Positions 31,842 through 45,800 of a stretch of 60,000 nt of DNA are shown piece after piece (within the stretch, counting starts at the first letter, position 1; each line of letters opens with the position of its first letter). The notes under the pieces were generated by a model, which saw only the letters and a list, made by a program, of their open reading frames with translations, had not been told where the DNA came from and did no database searches. A program made the position numbers and the translations under genes. Source of the stretch: Membranipora membranacea (Eukaryota; Bryozoa; Gymnolaemata; Cheilostomatida; Membraniporidae); contig OU612070.1 in assembly GCA_914767715.1 (NCBI GenBank), positions 23,798,025 to 23,858,024 on the forward strand, written 5' to 3'.

Positions 31842-32689
31842 ACTCAGATGTATATGAGGGGAAATTTTAGTTTTTAATTCACATTCTGAAATTCCACTGA
31901 GTTGAACCCAAAAGTTTGGTGGACTCGAGCCGAATCTAAGTTGGGGATTTCCACAATATACAGTTGCCACAACACGGTATTGGCAGAACTCAGGATTTGG
32001 ATCCTCCCAGGTTGAAAGCCCCGGGGTTGACCTTGTTTTCCATCTAAATTCTAATTCTATAGTATTGGCTCTGTGCCAGTTTAGCCAACCTGTATGACTG
32101 ATACTGCTTGCTAAGGTGAAACAACCAGCCAGTGCATCTGTGAAAGATTTTTGATAACTATATATTGATAAGATATAATCATCATTATACTCTAACATTT
32201 GGGTTTCATATACTGTTATACATTGGACAAATATAATTCAGATAACAAAAAATTTGAGTAAAAAGATAGAACCAAATTCTTTTGGAAGACACCGTATCAC
32301 AGGCTTAATCATGGTTTGTTGTAGCTAATAATATTAGATTATAAACACGACTTTGCTGCTTATTACGGACAGCAAAAACAGAGAATCACATTAAACGGTT
32401 ACCACGGAAGACTTAACAAGATAAAGGTTGGGTGAAAAAAGCATAATATGGTTTTGATTTCTGTGACGGTTATTGATGTGGGAAAAAGACAGAATCCATA
32501 CAAATGTATGCCTATAAAGGGTCATTAGATAAAATCATCCGCAGCAGCAAGCAGCAGGTATTATGAATTATGATTTACTGCAGAACAATTCGCATGTGTA
32601 GGTAAAGACGAATAATTGAGTATTATAGGAAACGAGAGTGACTTGAAAAATTATGACAACTTTAAACTGCCACCTATCTGGGGACGGTG

Positions 32690-32850
32690 GGGTGGCGATC
32701 GGTTAGCACACGTGCTATTCATTGCTTGGTGATTGGCATTCGTAGGACTCTTGGGTTCTATTCTCAGTTGGATGAGCATTTCTTCATTGACTGTTCCAGT
32801 CTCCAGCAGATAACTTTTCTTGAGTGAGTGCAGGTAGATGACATTGAGGG
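32690..32850 (+). mobile_element. Possible old tRNA-derived SINE
   Basis: A degenerate A box (GTGGCGATCGGTTAGCAC) is followed about 70 bases later by a B-box-like GGTTCTATTCTC. The spacing is tRNA-like, but both boxes depart from consensus and I see no second copy in the window. Confidence 0.3.
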
Positions 32851-33362
32851 AAGTCAAGTTGGCTTTGTATGAATGTTACACAACGGTGAGTAGGTTTGAC
32901 CAGAAAGCGAAAGAGACTACGATGAACGCGTTCAAACAGCCGAAATAGTGCCCATTCTCACTCTACTCGAAAACACCAGCAAGAGTTACATCAATCGCGT
33001 CATGGGCAGCCCTGAACATTGTCTCCACCAGCTAGCCCATAGCTATACTCCTGCAGCACCCCCTCGGAGATCTGCCCGCCTAGACCTGCCCATACCACCA
33101 TTCACACGAACCGAACTCCGATCGAAGTGTCCACTCATTTTCTGTCATAATGTTTAAAAGTCACTCTCGATTCCACTTTTTTCTTTTTATATCCAAAGAT
33201 CAATAATAGATTTTGAATGATTTTTAAAATCTCTGATCATATATAAAGCAACTATATATAAGTTTGCAAGGGGACTCGGTTAAAATGACAACATCGGTAT
33301 ATCAAGACTAAATAAAATGATTTGTGAGTTTTGCATGTTCTGCTATGTTGAGTTTTATATAA

Positions 33363-36300
33363 TCAGTAATTGGAATATGTGGAAAACTCTGACAAATAAA
33401 ACTCGACGAACTCGTACAATCTCTCAAACTGCTCCTGAAACATGAAAAAGGTGGGCAATTAAACAGTGACGTCAAACCATGCAAGGAAGTGGCGTATTAT
33501 CTGATGGTTTGATAAACTTGTGAATAAATTTCAAATTGCTGGTCAGATTAAAAGTTTTAATTCATAACCAAATGTCTTCCGCTTATACTGGCCGCATTAG
33601 ATGCTTAGATGTGTCATACATTACTGGATCAATACGTAAGTTTTTTTGCCAGGACACGCCATATTTTTGTGATATTTAAACATAGCTGACAGGTAGAAAT
33701 TAATGGATACCAGTAATAGCTATGTTATGATATGTTTTCAAATATAATGACAGTTTTGTTTTAATTCTTCATGCAATTTAATTCTGAGAAACATCCAGCT
33801 TCAATTAATAACTTTTTCGACAATATACTAGCGTCTAATTTTAATAGAATATAATTTATATTCAATCATCAAGCATAAATCATTCAAACATATTACTTTT
33901 TTCTTCATTTGTTTTCTTCATTTTTTTTTTCCCCCATTTTTCTCAATGGCTGTTTTTGAAAAACATTCTCATCGAATGAAAATCATGCCGATAAAGTAAA
34001 AAAAAAAAGCAGATCCTTCCATCTTGTTATAAGAGAAGATAACTCACCACATCAGGAATAAATGAAGGCCGACTGTTTTGGGCCAGCTTTATCTCCAACA
34101 CAACATCTAGTTGTTGCTCTATTCTGGTTCGCAGGTAAAGATTCATGGCTATGATAAATAGTCCACTCAGCCTACTCCCATTCCTGAAAATAAATATTGC
34201 ACACTGCTGTGACTACCAGGACAAAGTAGAGTTATTACAAATAAATCCGCTTGTAATAATGTCAGGTTCTAGAAAGAAATATGGTTCTTGCAAAATGCAG
34301 GAATTCAACATTGTCCTTCTAGTAGTCTTAGCTATTAAAGAGGCAGCTCAAGTGCCTTGTTACAATTTGTGCAGCAAACAATTTGCTGTCTTAAGACTAT
34401 TTCTTGCATAAATTGAAATGATAGGCTTCCCTAAGTAGTTGTCTCCCTTGTTCATTAAGAAGATAACTCCTTGTGAGATAATCAAAAACGGGGGAATCTC
34501 ATCAGGGAGTTCTGGACTTCCTGATCTAAGGACCAAGCAGAACATATTCCAATTATATGATGGGGTGATCAATTTGTCAAAAGCAAGTTTCCGTGTTTGA
34601 TAGTCTAATCTGTTTACAGATCCTCGGCCCCAGCATGTTAGACGTGGGTCAGGGTTTATTGATGACTACTTACCTGCAGACAACGGTTACAGGTTTATTC
34701 TTAGTGTTCATGTATCTCTCCAATTTTTGACACATACTAACAAGCTGGTGACAGCTTACAATCTCATCCTCAGCAATCTTTAGTTCAAATAAGTTCAGAT
34801 GGTTCGCATTCTGTAATGTAAGAATGACTATAACATAGTGGTTGTGTATTGTGGTTTCATGTACATCCTAAGCTTATCTATTCTATGAATTTGTAAATAG
34901 GTTTACATCATTACAATCTTATAGTCTATAGGGACAACAATCAACTGCTTGGCTAGACTAGACTGCATGATAGCATCAAATAAGTGACTACAATGGTGCT
35001 GTGCGCTGAATTGAACTCTTCTCATGAAACGGAAATTAACATCACCCAATACAGTTAGAACACTAAACACAGGAACTGATCTAGCTGATATTGGATGTCC
35101 CTACTGGTATAAATAGTACAGCCTGTGAAAAAGTCATGTTTAAAAATTTGCAAACAGTAATAAAATGCCTTCAGCGTCAATGACTTGGGAAATTTCTAGA
35201 ATGCTACTAGGGACGAGCTATTTTCTTCAGGCCAAAGCTAATTTGTCCACTCCAGATATGAAGTTCAACGGTGTTACAAACAGAGCAAGGTGACGGTTTA
35301 GGGATGCCTACACTTTGCCTGCTGCAGTTAAGACTGCTGGTGGTGATCGGTGAGGACTCTTCTGTCTGGTGGTCTGTGTGGGTCTGTGTGTTAGTGACTG
35401 TAACATCACCAGCTGTCAGTACTTCATCCTTGGTAAGGGGCCAGAATGGCTTCTCATCCTAGAATAGAAGATTAAATCTAGATCTGATTGTAGCCATCAC
35501 AACGGATCATATCTAATTTCTCGTCTTGAACTTTGATGATCAGACCAACTGTATCTCTTTGATACATAATGCCTGCAGGATAGCCTTGTGATATAGTCTA
35601 TCTCTGCAGCACAGCGGTGGTGGCACTGTCTTCCATGAAGAAAGGCAACTCCAAGAGTTAAAGGTTACGAGATGGCATGGAATGAGAGGCCCTATGCTGC
35701 AGCAACGAATGTATGCCTCAACAGTTTGAACATGCACAGAGTGCCTTTAACATGCCAAATGCTTTTATTTTGAGTTGGACAAGGTTTACCAACAGCGGGC
35801 CACAGCTGCAAATTTAGAACTGAAGTTATTCTTACTTTGCAATCGTTGAAGTAGATGATAGCACTGGAAGCCTGCTCCACTATCATAGCCCAGAAATCTT
35901 GTACTGTATCAGTAAGAGGGGTTTGTGTGGCTATAAACCCGTCCCTCTGATGGTAACTCTGTAAAACACATAAATGAAAAATGGTGATGGATTATCATTA
36001 AGAGAGTAGTATAGATGATTGAAACAGTTCTAGCAAAGGTAAAGAGGTGATGCCTGTCCCATTGAATTGAACTGCCTTTAAAACAATATAATTGGATAGA
36101 TAGTCAGGATCATATTATGAAAAGGCTCTGTTAGGATTTCCATTTGCTACTCAGATGACTCTACAGCATAATCATAGGACACCCCAGCTGGTGCTGCTCC
36201 TTACCTTCGCAGTTGAACAAAACCCTCCAGGAGAAACTAGATCATTCAATGCCACTATTGAAGTTAAATCTTTGCGAGGTACCAAATCCTTCTACTATGA

Positions 36301-36882
36301 GAGGATAACACACTTACATTGCAGTAGATGGCGTTAATATAATCTGTTCTGTCTGATATAGGCTGCCAGATACGCACACTCTTGAATTGAACTACAAAAT
36401 AGATATAATTATTATAATCATTTTAATTTAAGCCATTGTCACATGGTTGAATTGCAAGAAAAGAATTTCATGCCCAGATATTCCAGTGCTTAAAAAACTG
36501 CAGTTAATTGATTTATGTTGATCTGATTTTGCGTTTGTTTGTGACCTGGGTGAATAATCTTGTCAGAGACATCGTTATTGAGATAGAGATTGCCTACAAT
36601 GTGAATAATTTACAACGTTTCACTACCAAAAACACTTCCTAAACCTTGACTGAGCAGTCAAGCTACCGATGGAAATGATTTGCCACTGCCGCTGATAAAG
36701 ACAGTGATCAAATTATATCTAGTTGATATCAAATACCTACCAGGCAAAATAGTCTGGTCTCTATTCTTCTCTTTATTTTCCTCGAGTTGAGCTTGTGGGG
36801 TGACCTGACAGGTTTTAAGCTCTGCTGTCATTTTCAGTTTATCATACTGTTCTTGTATGATAGTGCGGCCTCCCTTGTTTTT
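33363..36882 (-). other. Second phosphatase domain D2, degenerate
   Basis: D2 begins with DKLKMTAELKTCQ and keeps structural motifs (NRDQTILP, DYINAIYC, DGFIATQTPLTDTVQDFWAM, DEKPFWPL, FMRRVQF). The P-loop is VVCRNGSRLSG: it has a Cys, but only four residues separate it from the Arg (CX4R rather than CX5R) and the preceding His is Val. No WPD-like loop is seen. It is therefore predicted inactive, a common D2 state. The junction between exon 35458-about 35290 and the exon ending at 34915 has no strong donor of matching phase; a read-through would end at TAG 35207-35209. Confidence 0.8.
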
Positions 36883-39800
36883 CTGAAAAAATATGAGCTA
36901 TTTCGCATGTTGATCGATTTTATAAGGTCATGATTACTAGCAAGATTAAAATCTCTCATAATTTATAAATGATATTTCTGTTGTTAACGTCTGTAAAGAA
37001 AGGTTTACAAATACAACAGGTTGATTTGTCAACTTTCTAAACTAGTTTTTTTTTGTGCATCAAACTACATATCTTCTGCTCGTGCTTGGGGCATGATCTA
37101 AAGAAAATTGAAGAGGATGTTTGGAACTTTAGGCTTTTACAGCTATCTTGCTTGAGACAGAATATAACAGTAATCTCACCTGATTGTTCCACTGCTGTAG
37201 CTGATTTGAAAAGTTAGAACAGCTAATAGAGGTGTTCCCACTTGTTAGAGCTTCTGACAGTACCTCATACAGGAATGCATACTGTACCTGTAATATGGGA
37301 ATTACAAGCAGGTTATACATACTGATGAATGAGAGATGATTTTATTGTATTATGGTGATAATTGAGGCAACAGTAGTAACATTCCCACAATGCAATGCTA
37401 CTTACTAGCTAGCCAGCTCATTTTCATTTACGATGAGTTCTACGAAAGACCGCAAGCGGCATCATCTCGTAGCTCTAGATCGTCTGAAGAGAGTCTGTGG
37501 TCATCTGTAAAATTTGGACCACCTGAGCTCTGGGGTGACTTTAGGCTAAGATATGTCTTGAACGCCTCAACAGTGGGGATATTAGAGGACTTCTCAATAT
37601 ATTTGAGCTTTGATCTACATTCCTATACAGCTGCTCCACTGTAAGTTTCTTGATCGATTACTCACAGCAAAGGGCATTACCTGTGGCCATCTAATGACAT
37701 CCCTAATTATTTCCTCATGAGAAGAACAATCAACAAGACATGGACTAGTCACTGTATACAAATATGCTCAACTCAAGAAAACTCTTAGTCACTTCACTCA
37801 TATTGTACATAGGTAGTTGAGAACGGCAACAGATCATACGTACATGTGTTTGAACCATAGCCACTCTCTGTTTTCTGAGATGATCTACACAGCTGAAGAC
37901 ATCTATATTCCCTGTCCCAGCACTAGACTTGTTTGATTCCTCTATCAGCATATCGAGAGCTATGTAAGTACCCGTTCTTCCAACCCCCGCACTGTGTGGA
38001 TATAAAAGACTAAGTAAGTGATAATTCAGGGTTACCTTCCCAATATACGTAGAGGGACAACTCATCATTTGTAAAACTATTTGTGTTAGTACAGTGCGTA
38101 TGCATCCTAGTTTGATGGCAACATAATCATTGATGTAACCGCACCATAAAATCCATATGACTTGTGTTTGTGAGAGAGTGACTTAAAATAACTTGTCATT
38201 ATGACCATGACCTCATAAATATAAAATACAACTAGGGTTTTCTAACCTGCAGTGGACAATGGTAGGAGCGGTGGATGAAGTTGTGGTTTGTTTGACTCGT
38301 GATCTAAAGCTAAGCAGACCAGCTGCTGTAGGGACATTCTTATCATACCATTCTGTATAGTGATACTGTGTCACCGTTCTGGAGGTCTGAATTACACAGA
38401 TGATGAAAAGGAAATAAAAGGAATATAGATCAGAATACCGGACCAACTAAAATGGACAATAATGATGCCTTATGCAAGTCACTGCAACTTTATTTATCTA
38501 TTGTATCTTTTGTTGCATTTCCTGTTGATTTTTTATATTTTCACTTCAGTACAACTATCCCAGATGATTGGAGGAAAAATAAAACCTACTCATTCATTCT
38601 CTAGTTGTAAAACTGGTGACAACCTAACAGATTGATAGTGATGTTGCGATTAGAATCATCTTACTAGTCAAAATCAAAATTTGTAACTTCAAGTTGATAC
38701 TCCTAGTGCCGATCATGTTTAGATACTCACACTTTTGAAGGAGTAGACCATGTTTCTGATGGTATAAATTGGATATACTGATTCTTCCCTCAGTGTGACC
38801 TTAAATTTACCGAAATCTTTAGTATCACCAACAGCATCCGGCCAGTATGGCTCACATTTTCTCTGCAAATCAATAAGATATTTCATTACTTTATCAATTT
38901 GTAGTTTGCCAGCGCTACACAAACGATATGCCTGACCGTGCTTTTAGTCTCTTGGGGAATTATAAGAAATTGTTGTGCATTTTTATAGCATTTTTCTTTT
39001 TCACAAAAAACCTGGAGGGGATAATTTGTTTTTTCCTTGCTCTGCATTTGTCAATGATTTTATGTAAACGCTTGTGTTATCATCCGTTTGTCTTTTTCTG
39101 AACTGTAACACATGATCTTCTATATGTATATTGCTCACTATATACCTGATCAGTGAAAATGAAGTGCATATATAAATTTTTTGAATGTTATGAGTTTTAC
39201 ATGTAAGTTGTATTCAGCGTTGTGAATATTGTTTTCTATAATACTTCAGGAATAAGGGATGTGTTATTACCTTTCCCTCCTCCACAATCATTGTAGTCAT
39301 AACTATAATCTCAGCCTTAGTCATGTGTATCATCCTCCAAAAGTCCTCCAGAGTGTGAGGCAGAGGTCCTGAAATAAGCAGCAGAAATACTGGATAATCA
39401 TCTTCACATTGTTGGATGTATTATAATAAATAGGCGACTAGAACAATGACAGCCCGATGATTTGATTAACAGCGTGCTGTGTAGCCTAGAACCTTGTCTA
39501 GTTTGTAGTGGTATACTTTACTGCTTCTGATTGTCCAGAAAAGACCCTAGCAGGTCTTTCTCACTGAGTAAGCGTTCAGAATGGAATTTTACCTTGCGAC
39601 CCTCCCTAAATCTCATATTCATTGATGATAATAATGGTGTAGATTTATGAGTACATGAATTGTTGTAGAGGATGGCTTACCTTGACTAGCTAGAAATTTA
39701 TCCACACCATTAAAATCCTGAAATAGAGAGAGGATCTCAGAGTATAACAGGATCAATGGAAGATAAAAAGGTTCAACACCCAATTGAGCAGTTTGAGAAA

Positions 39801-42800
39801 TCTTCAATTCATGGACTAAGTAGCATAGAATGGACGAATTGTAATAGATTTGCATTTTTCCTCCATGCCAGAAAACAATCGGAACCAAGTAATTTTTGAA
39901 TCTACTTTGCCTGTGGGGTATCAAAATTCATGTATGAAGATCTTCTACTGACCATGTACCATATTCACAAGTCAAACTAGCTTTCGATAATTAATTTTTG
40001 GTCTAAAGTAGTTGGGATTGCATACTTACTGTTATATGACTGGCATTTATGTAGTCCGAGGTGAACTCGCTCTCCATCGCTGGTAACTTGACTCTGTTCT
40101 GATCAACTAAAATCAAAGTTAACTCTTATCATGTGAGATTATCGTGCAGATATATGCATGCAAAGACCAATATCAATTCAAATTAGATGGCTTTGAGAAT
40201 TGAGACACCATATGGGGCAAAAGTTGTCTTCTCATTGTACAGCAGAACATAACTCTCTCTACATCTTCATGAGTCAAAAGCAAACGTTTTTCTTCTGCCA
40301 ACAAAGGGCCATCATTTCATCCCATAAACCCACATATCTTCCTACTGTCTTTACGTCATTTATCATTGCCCAAAACTATGTAATCTACTTACATGGGATG
40401 ATGTTTCTGAATCGATTTCTAACTTTGTTTTCAGGCACTGTGCCAACTTCTCTAGCATAATCACATGCAGACAACTCCTGTAAAATAAATAATAATCATA
40501 ATGGGTTTATTTATATATCACTCAATGTAACCCACAATGGGTACTGCTAAGTATCTGGCACTCATTGGAACCCATTTGAACCCCACCAGGTAAATTAAAA
40601 ATCATACCTATTGTTGCAAACACTATAAAAGATTAAAACAGTGATGTGAATCCTCTGATGAGCACACCTACGAGCTAATTTCTATTCATGACTACTGATG
40701 GGTGAAAGGAAGTAGCTGAATGAAAATAGTTTCTTGTGTATCATGAATTGTTTATCTGAATGTTAGCGGGATCTCCATGCTTTGTGATTGGTAATAGCCT
40801 GACCGACCATACACAAGAGACATCTACCAAAGTCCATATCAGCTTAGTGTGGAAATGAGATCACTATATGCATTAAGGGAGCCTTGTGAGATATTTGGAG
40901 TAGAATTTTCGCATGTGATCTGGGGAGTGTTGTAATGCAATTTAGTCTTTGAGTCTTTAGCAAAAGCAAGCATTACTAATTCTTAATGAATATGATATGT
41001 AATCAAGCCTCACCTTGAATTCCTTTTGGAAAGATTTGCCCGGGTTCTCAGCCTTCTCTTGTTGTATATACCTGTGCAGATCTGACACGGGTACACATGA
41101 TAGAGGGCGCTCGCCGACGTTACTGTATATATCACCGTTAACTATTGTGAATGAGGCAGACTTTGTAGCTGCCATCGGGGTAACCTCTGCGGTAGGCTTA
41201 GATGGTATTTTCTCCGTAGCGGGGTGAGTGGACTGCCTGTTAGCAGTCGGAGTTGAGATTGTACTTCTGTTTCCAGCTTGTGTCAAATCAGGATACAAAG
41301 ATGTGCCCCTTCCAGTATCTACAAAGAAAACATAAATAGCGCCCTGCAAATTCAAGTCACTTCTACACCAAATTGAAAGTTGTGTCACAAATAAAGTAGC
41401 TCCGTAGGCCTTATCAGCTTTGGGTTCAATTTATTAAAAATACTAGCCTGGAAAATTACAAAGCCTGACAGCAGTTTGGGCTAACTGCATTTGTGATCAC
41501 AAAATTATTAAGACTTTCATATTATTTTCCTACCACAGGATCCGTAAATGATCGAAGTGCAGGAAATCTTATTTACATACCAGGATTAAACACAAATGGT
41601 GGTTATAAGCAGTCTTACCAGTGGGGGAAGCACACTCATTATAAAGTGTAGCCTTACTATTTTGATGATTTGCTTGAGATTTCAAGTGGTACATTGTAGC
41701 GTCCTCAGAAGGTGGAACAAGCACTTTGTAAAAGAAGTTACCAATATAAATTCTTCTTACCACTATTGTTGTTGAATGAAGCATTGATTGTGCCCTCTAA
41801 TTCATTGTTAGCTCGATAGAAACTGGGTCCCTGAATCAGTGACGAGGCTTTCTTCGATGACCTGCAATGGATAATAGAAGTGAGATGCTCATTTTTTTCA
41901 CCTCCAGCCCATATACAGACACAGAAATCTATGTTTGGACATTGTGGAAGAACCTGGTCTTTGGTATCATTCTAGAAGTCCCAGTCTATTTCAAATTAGA
42001 GCAATATTCTAATTTAGACTAAGGACTTAAAAATTTCTTGTATAATAAAGCCGACATGAGTACAATTTCCGTAAAAAGCTTAAAATCAAAGGTATTACAG
42101 ATCCGAGTTCAATTATGAGTGACAGACAGCTACGGTTTGAACAGAGAGTGAGCTGATTTGAGTACAAACAATCTGAGCTGTGTCAATGGCAGGCATCGAG
42201 CTGTTTTGCAATCTACTGTGAGGATAACAAAATTAGAAAAGAATAGTTAGGTCTAGGATCTTCATTGAGCGCCTCAAGGCCACAACTAGTGAAGAGTGAT
42301 TTCCAAAATGTGTCTCACCTTCCAGCTCTTTTACGGCGCATGTACAAAACCAGGAGACCAATGGCTACTCCTATGAGCAGCAGAAATATTATAGGTACGA
42401 CTATTGCAGCAGCGTTCACAGGTCGACTGATTGGTGTGGAAACCACCAGGCTGTCCGTCTTGCTGCTGCCACCTGGCGGAAGAGAAGTGCTGTTGTTCAT
42501 GATCAAGGAGAAAATGGCATTATTTCAAAGTAGGTTATTCAAAGACAAGGTAACTAACAAGGTTCAAATGCTCAATTGGACAGCTTGCTACAAGGTCGAT
42601 ACTGGTGAGTGATCAGTAATTGGTCTTTGACGACTAAAAGCATGAAAAGATGAGATGACCTGTATCTCTAGCGTAGAATGAAGGAAGTTGTGCAGTCACT
42701 GCCATTCTTAATACAAAGTTTTGTCAATTATCCCAATACGCCTGACAGGCTCACTCTCGGGAAGAAGAATGAAACTGATTGATGTAAGTGTGCGGAGTTA

Positions 42801-45800
42801 TGACATCATGAAGGACGAGAAGACAATCACAATATGAAAATTATTCCCAACAAAGAAATGTAAAAACTAGTCTCAAAAGGATGATTGAGGTTACAGGTTA
42901 ATTATTAGCCTGTTGTTTCAACGTAAAGATTATTCAAAGAAAACATAGCTCACCTGAAGTAGTAGGTGCAGAAGTAGGAGGGGTTAAGTCCACGCTCCCA
43001 CTCCAGTACAACATCTCATACCCATCGGCTAAGGTCAAGAACATTTTAAACTCATAAATGTTTGTTCGATTCATATTCAGTTGTATTGGGTCAGCTATAC
43101 TTCCTGGTAAAGACGTATTCATCTGTTGGTAACTGATAGTCACAGAGGCAGCACATGCGTCTCCTGTCTGTAGATAGACAAACAAAATGGTAACATGTAC
43201 GGTATACATTATGCAGTGATAGAGTATCACGTAGTCCTGAAAATATTACAGAAACTCAGCGGCTTTTCTAGAGTGGATAGAATGGTTGTTAGTCGAATAC
43301 CACTACCGGCAACCTGGGCTAAGATTGAGCACTTGTGGCACAGTTATTTAAACACAAGCATCTTCCTTATATGGATTTGCAGGCAAACTGCCCTAGGATT
43401 ATTTACCGTGACCATTACTACAAAATCATATTATAATCAATACAAAGTTTTTCTTTACTTCGTGCAGCATGACTATTTTTGCTATGATTCCCTTACCATG
43501 TTATGATTGCTTAGAATAGCTGACACAGTTCCGTCGCCATTTTCTGTTATATAGGGTTTAGATTTGTGTTTATTTGATCTTTGAGTATATCGTTCCTTAT
43601 AGTTTGCGTTAAATTGAATAGTTAATTATTGACGGCATTTTTATTGAACGAGGCACATTTTTATGCACCACATTAATTGCACCATTTTCTATTCCAGTTT
43701 CACGGAACCTTCGGGGATTAGAATAAAACCTGTGATCCTGTGATACTAAAAGTAATCTCTCAAATCTCGTGTAAATTAATCAAGAAGCCTTGTAGTCCAG
43801 AACATACCTGCTCTTCTCACCCTGTGGAGTATTTAAGCCAAGCATCTTCCCTATTTTGTGAAATTTAATGCAGCATGACTATTTTCATTATGATTCCCTT
43901 ACCATGTTATGATTGCTAAGAATAGCTGATACAGTTCCGGCATCATTTTCTGTTATATTTATACTGATATCTGAATCTGCCAATCTTTGTCTCCCTGAAA
44001 ACAATCATGTAACTAAAAGCTTGGAATGGAAATACTCTGATTAATTGGATGGAGAAATCACATGAAACACAAACGTTGAAGTGTTGTGATACAAATAAAA
44101 ACGCAGAAATGATTAAAGGGAACTAACTGTGCAGGATTGAACTTGTCTTGCAATTTTAGAGGATCACTCCAAATATAAAAAGCAAGTCATCATTTATTAG
44201 TATCAATTCAATTATGTGCTGATGGCTTTGTGCCACCAAGTTTGTCTCTTTGAATGTTTTGGAGGCTCCTTTGTTGAAAAATAACCATGCTAGGCCTTTA
44301 CCATTTTAGCAATGATAAACGTTTAGTCCTCAATCGCCTAATCATTAATCTCCAAGAAGAAGAAAATAAGAGAGATACAAAACTAACCTGCACAGAAAGG
44401 TGACTGCGTACTTCTCCCATCTTCTGAAATCTCTTGCCCGTTAAAGTTTCTCAAAACCTCCACTTTAGCATATAAAGGAGAAGTAACATCCAGACCTTCC
44501 AACACAACTTCAGGAGTCCCCACGGGTATCAACTCAGGGTGACACTGAAATGACTGACCGAAGTCCTGATCAGTTGAGCAGATAATCCTGTAGAGAACAG
44601 CTCCCTGAGACTCCGGGGAGCCAGGGGAAGGTATTACTAGTCGAATCTGACCATTAGTCACTGAGCGATGAGTAGTCGATGGATTCGCAGGAAGTTTGGT
44701 GTAACCTGATTCAAAATATGGATACCATAATCGTCATATGGAATGGAACAGTTAAGTGTAAATATAGATGCCTGTGTTATCCCAATTCATAACGCCATTT
44801 CATAGGTTTTTGTGTTTGGTATCTCTTGTAATTTTAACTGAAACAGAGTTGTAACAATCATGTGATTGGAAATCGTCTTGGAACTTGCAAAGACATTGAG
44901 AAAATGATGAAGAAAAGACAACGAAATACTTTAAAATAGGATTGTCCTGTAGCACTCTTTGTGACTGAATCATTACTGTTGCGGCCTATTATATGAATAA
45001 TTACATCATTTTATTTATATGTATTTATTGCTTACCTGCTACAAAAGCTTTGAGTGAGACTTCCAACTTCAATTTATCAGTGAATGTGGTTATCCTTAAA
45101 TCTTGGTCAAAAGATGCTTCTTTGTGTACATTTTCTGGACCTGTGTTGACAGATTCCAAAGAAACCAAATGTTTGGCATTAGTAGGAGAGCAGTTTATAG
45201 TATATATGCCAAGTAGATCTTTGGCTTTCACTGGAACAAGAGCTTGCTGATGAAACTGGAACCTGACTCCTGGGTCATTTTTGTTTTCTGGCTGCAACAA
45301 TGTTGATGTGACATATTTATAAGAGGTATCTGAATTTCGTTTTCCAAAAATGGTGACGTAAGATGAGCTGCCACACACATTGCCGTCCTTCTTAAAATAA
45401 TACTTCCAACCAACCAAGTATCCATCAAGAGTCAACTTTAGATTGTTGAACAACCTGAAAGCTCGGCCTACAACGTTTCTCTCCTTCACTGGAAAGCCAT
45501 CAGAGATCCCTGTAGAGTCATCTGCAAAAGCATACATTTATTCATAGCCTGAAAATAGTTCTGAATAAAAAGGGTACTCTGAAATGTAACCTTATCAAAG
45601 CCTTTCATGTTTTAATGGTGAAATTGACGTATATAGTGTACATAGAGACAGTTCATAAGGAACACTAGGTAACTAACTATGACTTGCAGTTGCAAGTATG
45701 GTAGTACGCTTCTGGTAATATGCTTCAAAGTTTAGAGCACTACAATGGGAGCAAGATATCCTAAATTGCGGGTATTAGTTGTAGATTAAAGTGTGGATAA

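Larger units (their letters stand above)
31250..33362. other. Spacer between ILF2 5' end and receptor phosphatase 3' end
   Basis: It holds ILF2's 5' UTR/promoter on the left, the 110-bp hairpin element at 31732-31841, a possible old SINE at about 32690-32850, and the 3' UTR of the phosphatase gene on the right. I see no supported protein-coding gene; a 143-codon minus frame at 31767-32198 is partly made of the hairpin and shows no family features. Confidence 0.55.

Noticed and set aside
31767-32198. 143-codon minus frame
   Set aside because: Partly the hairpin element; no splice context, no family features.
43195-43506. 103-codon plus-strand frame
   Set aside because: Intronic and opposite to the receptor gene, overlapping a duplicated exon relic; no protein features.
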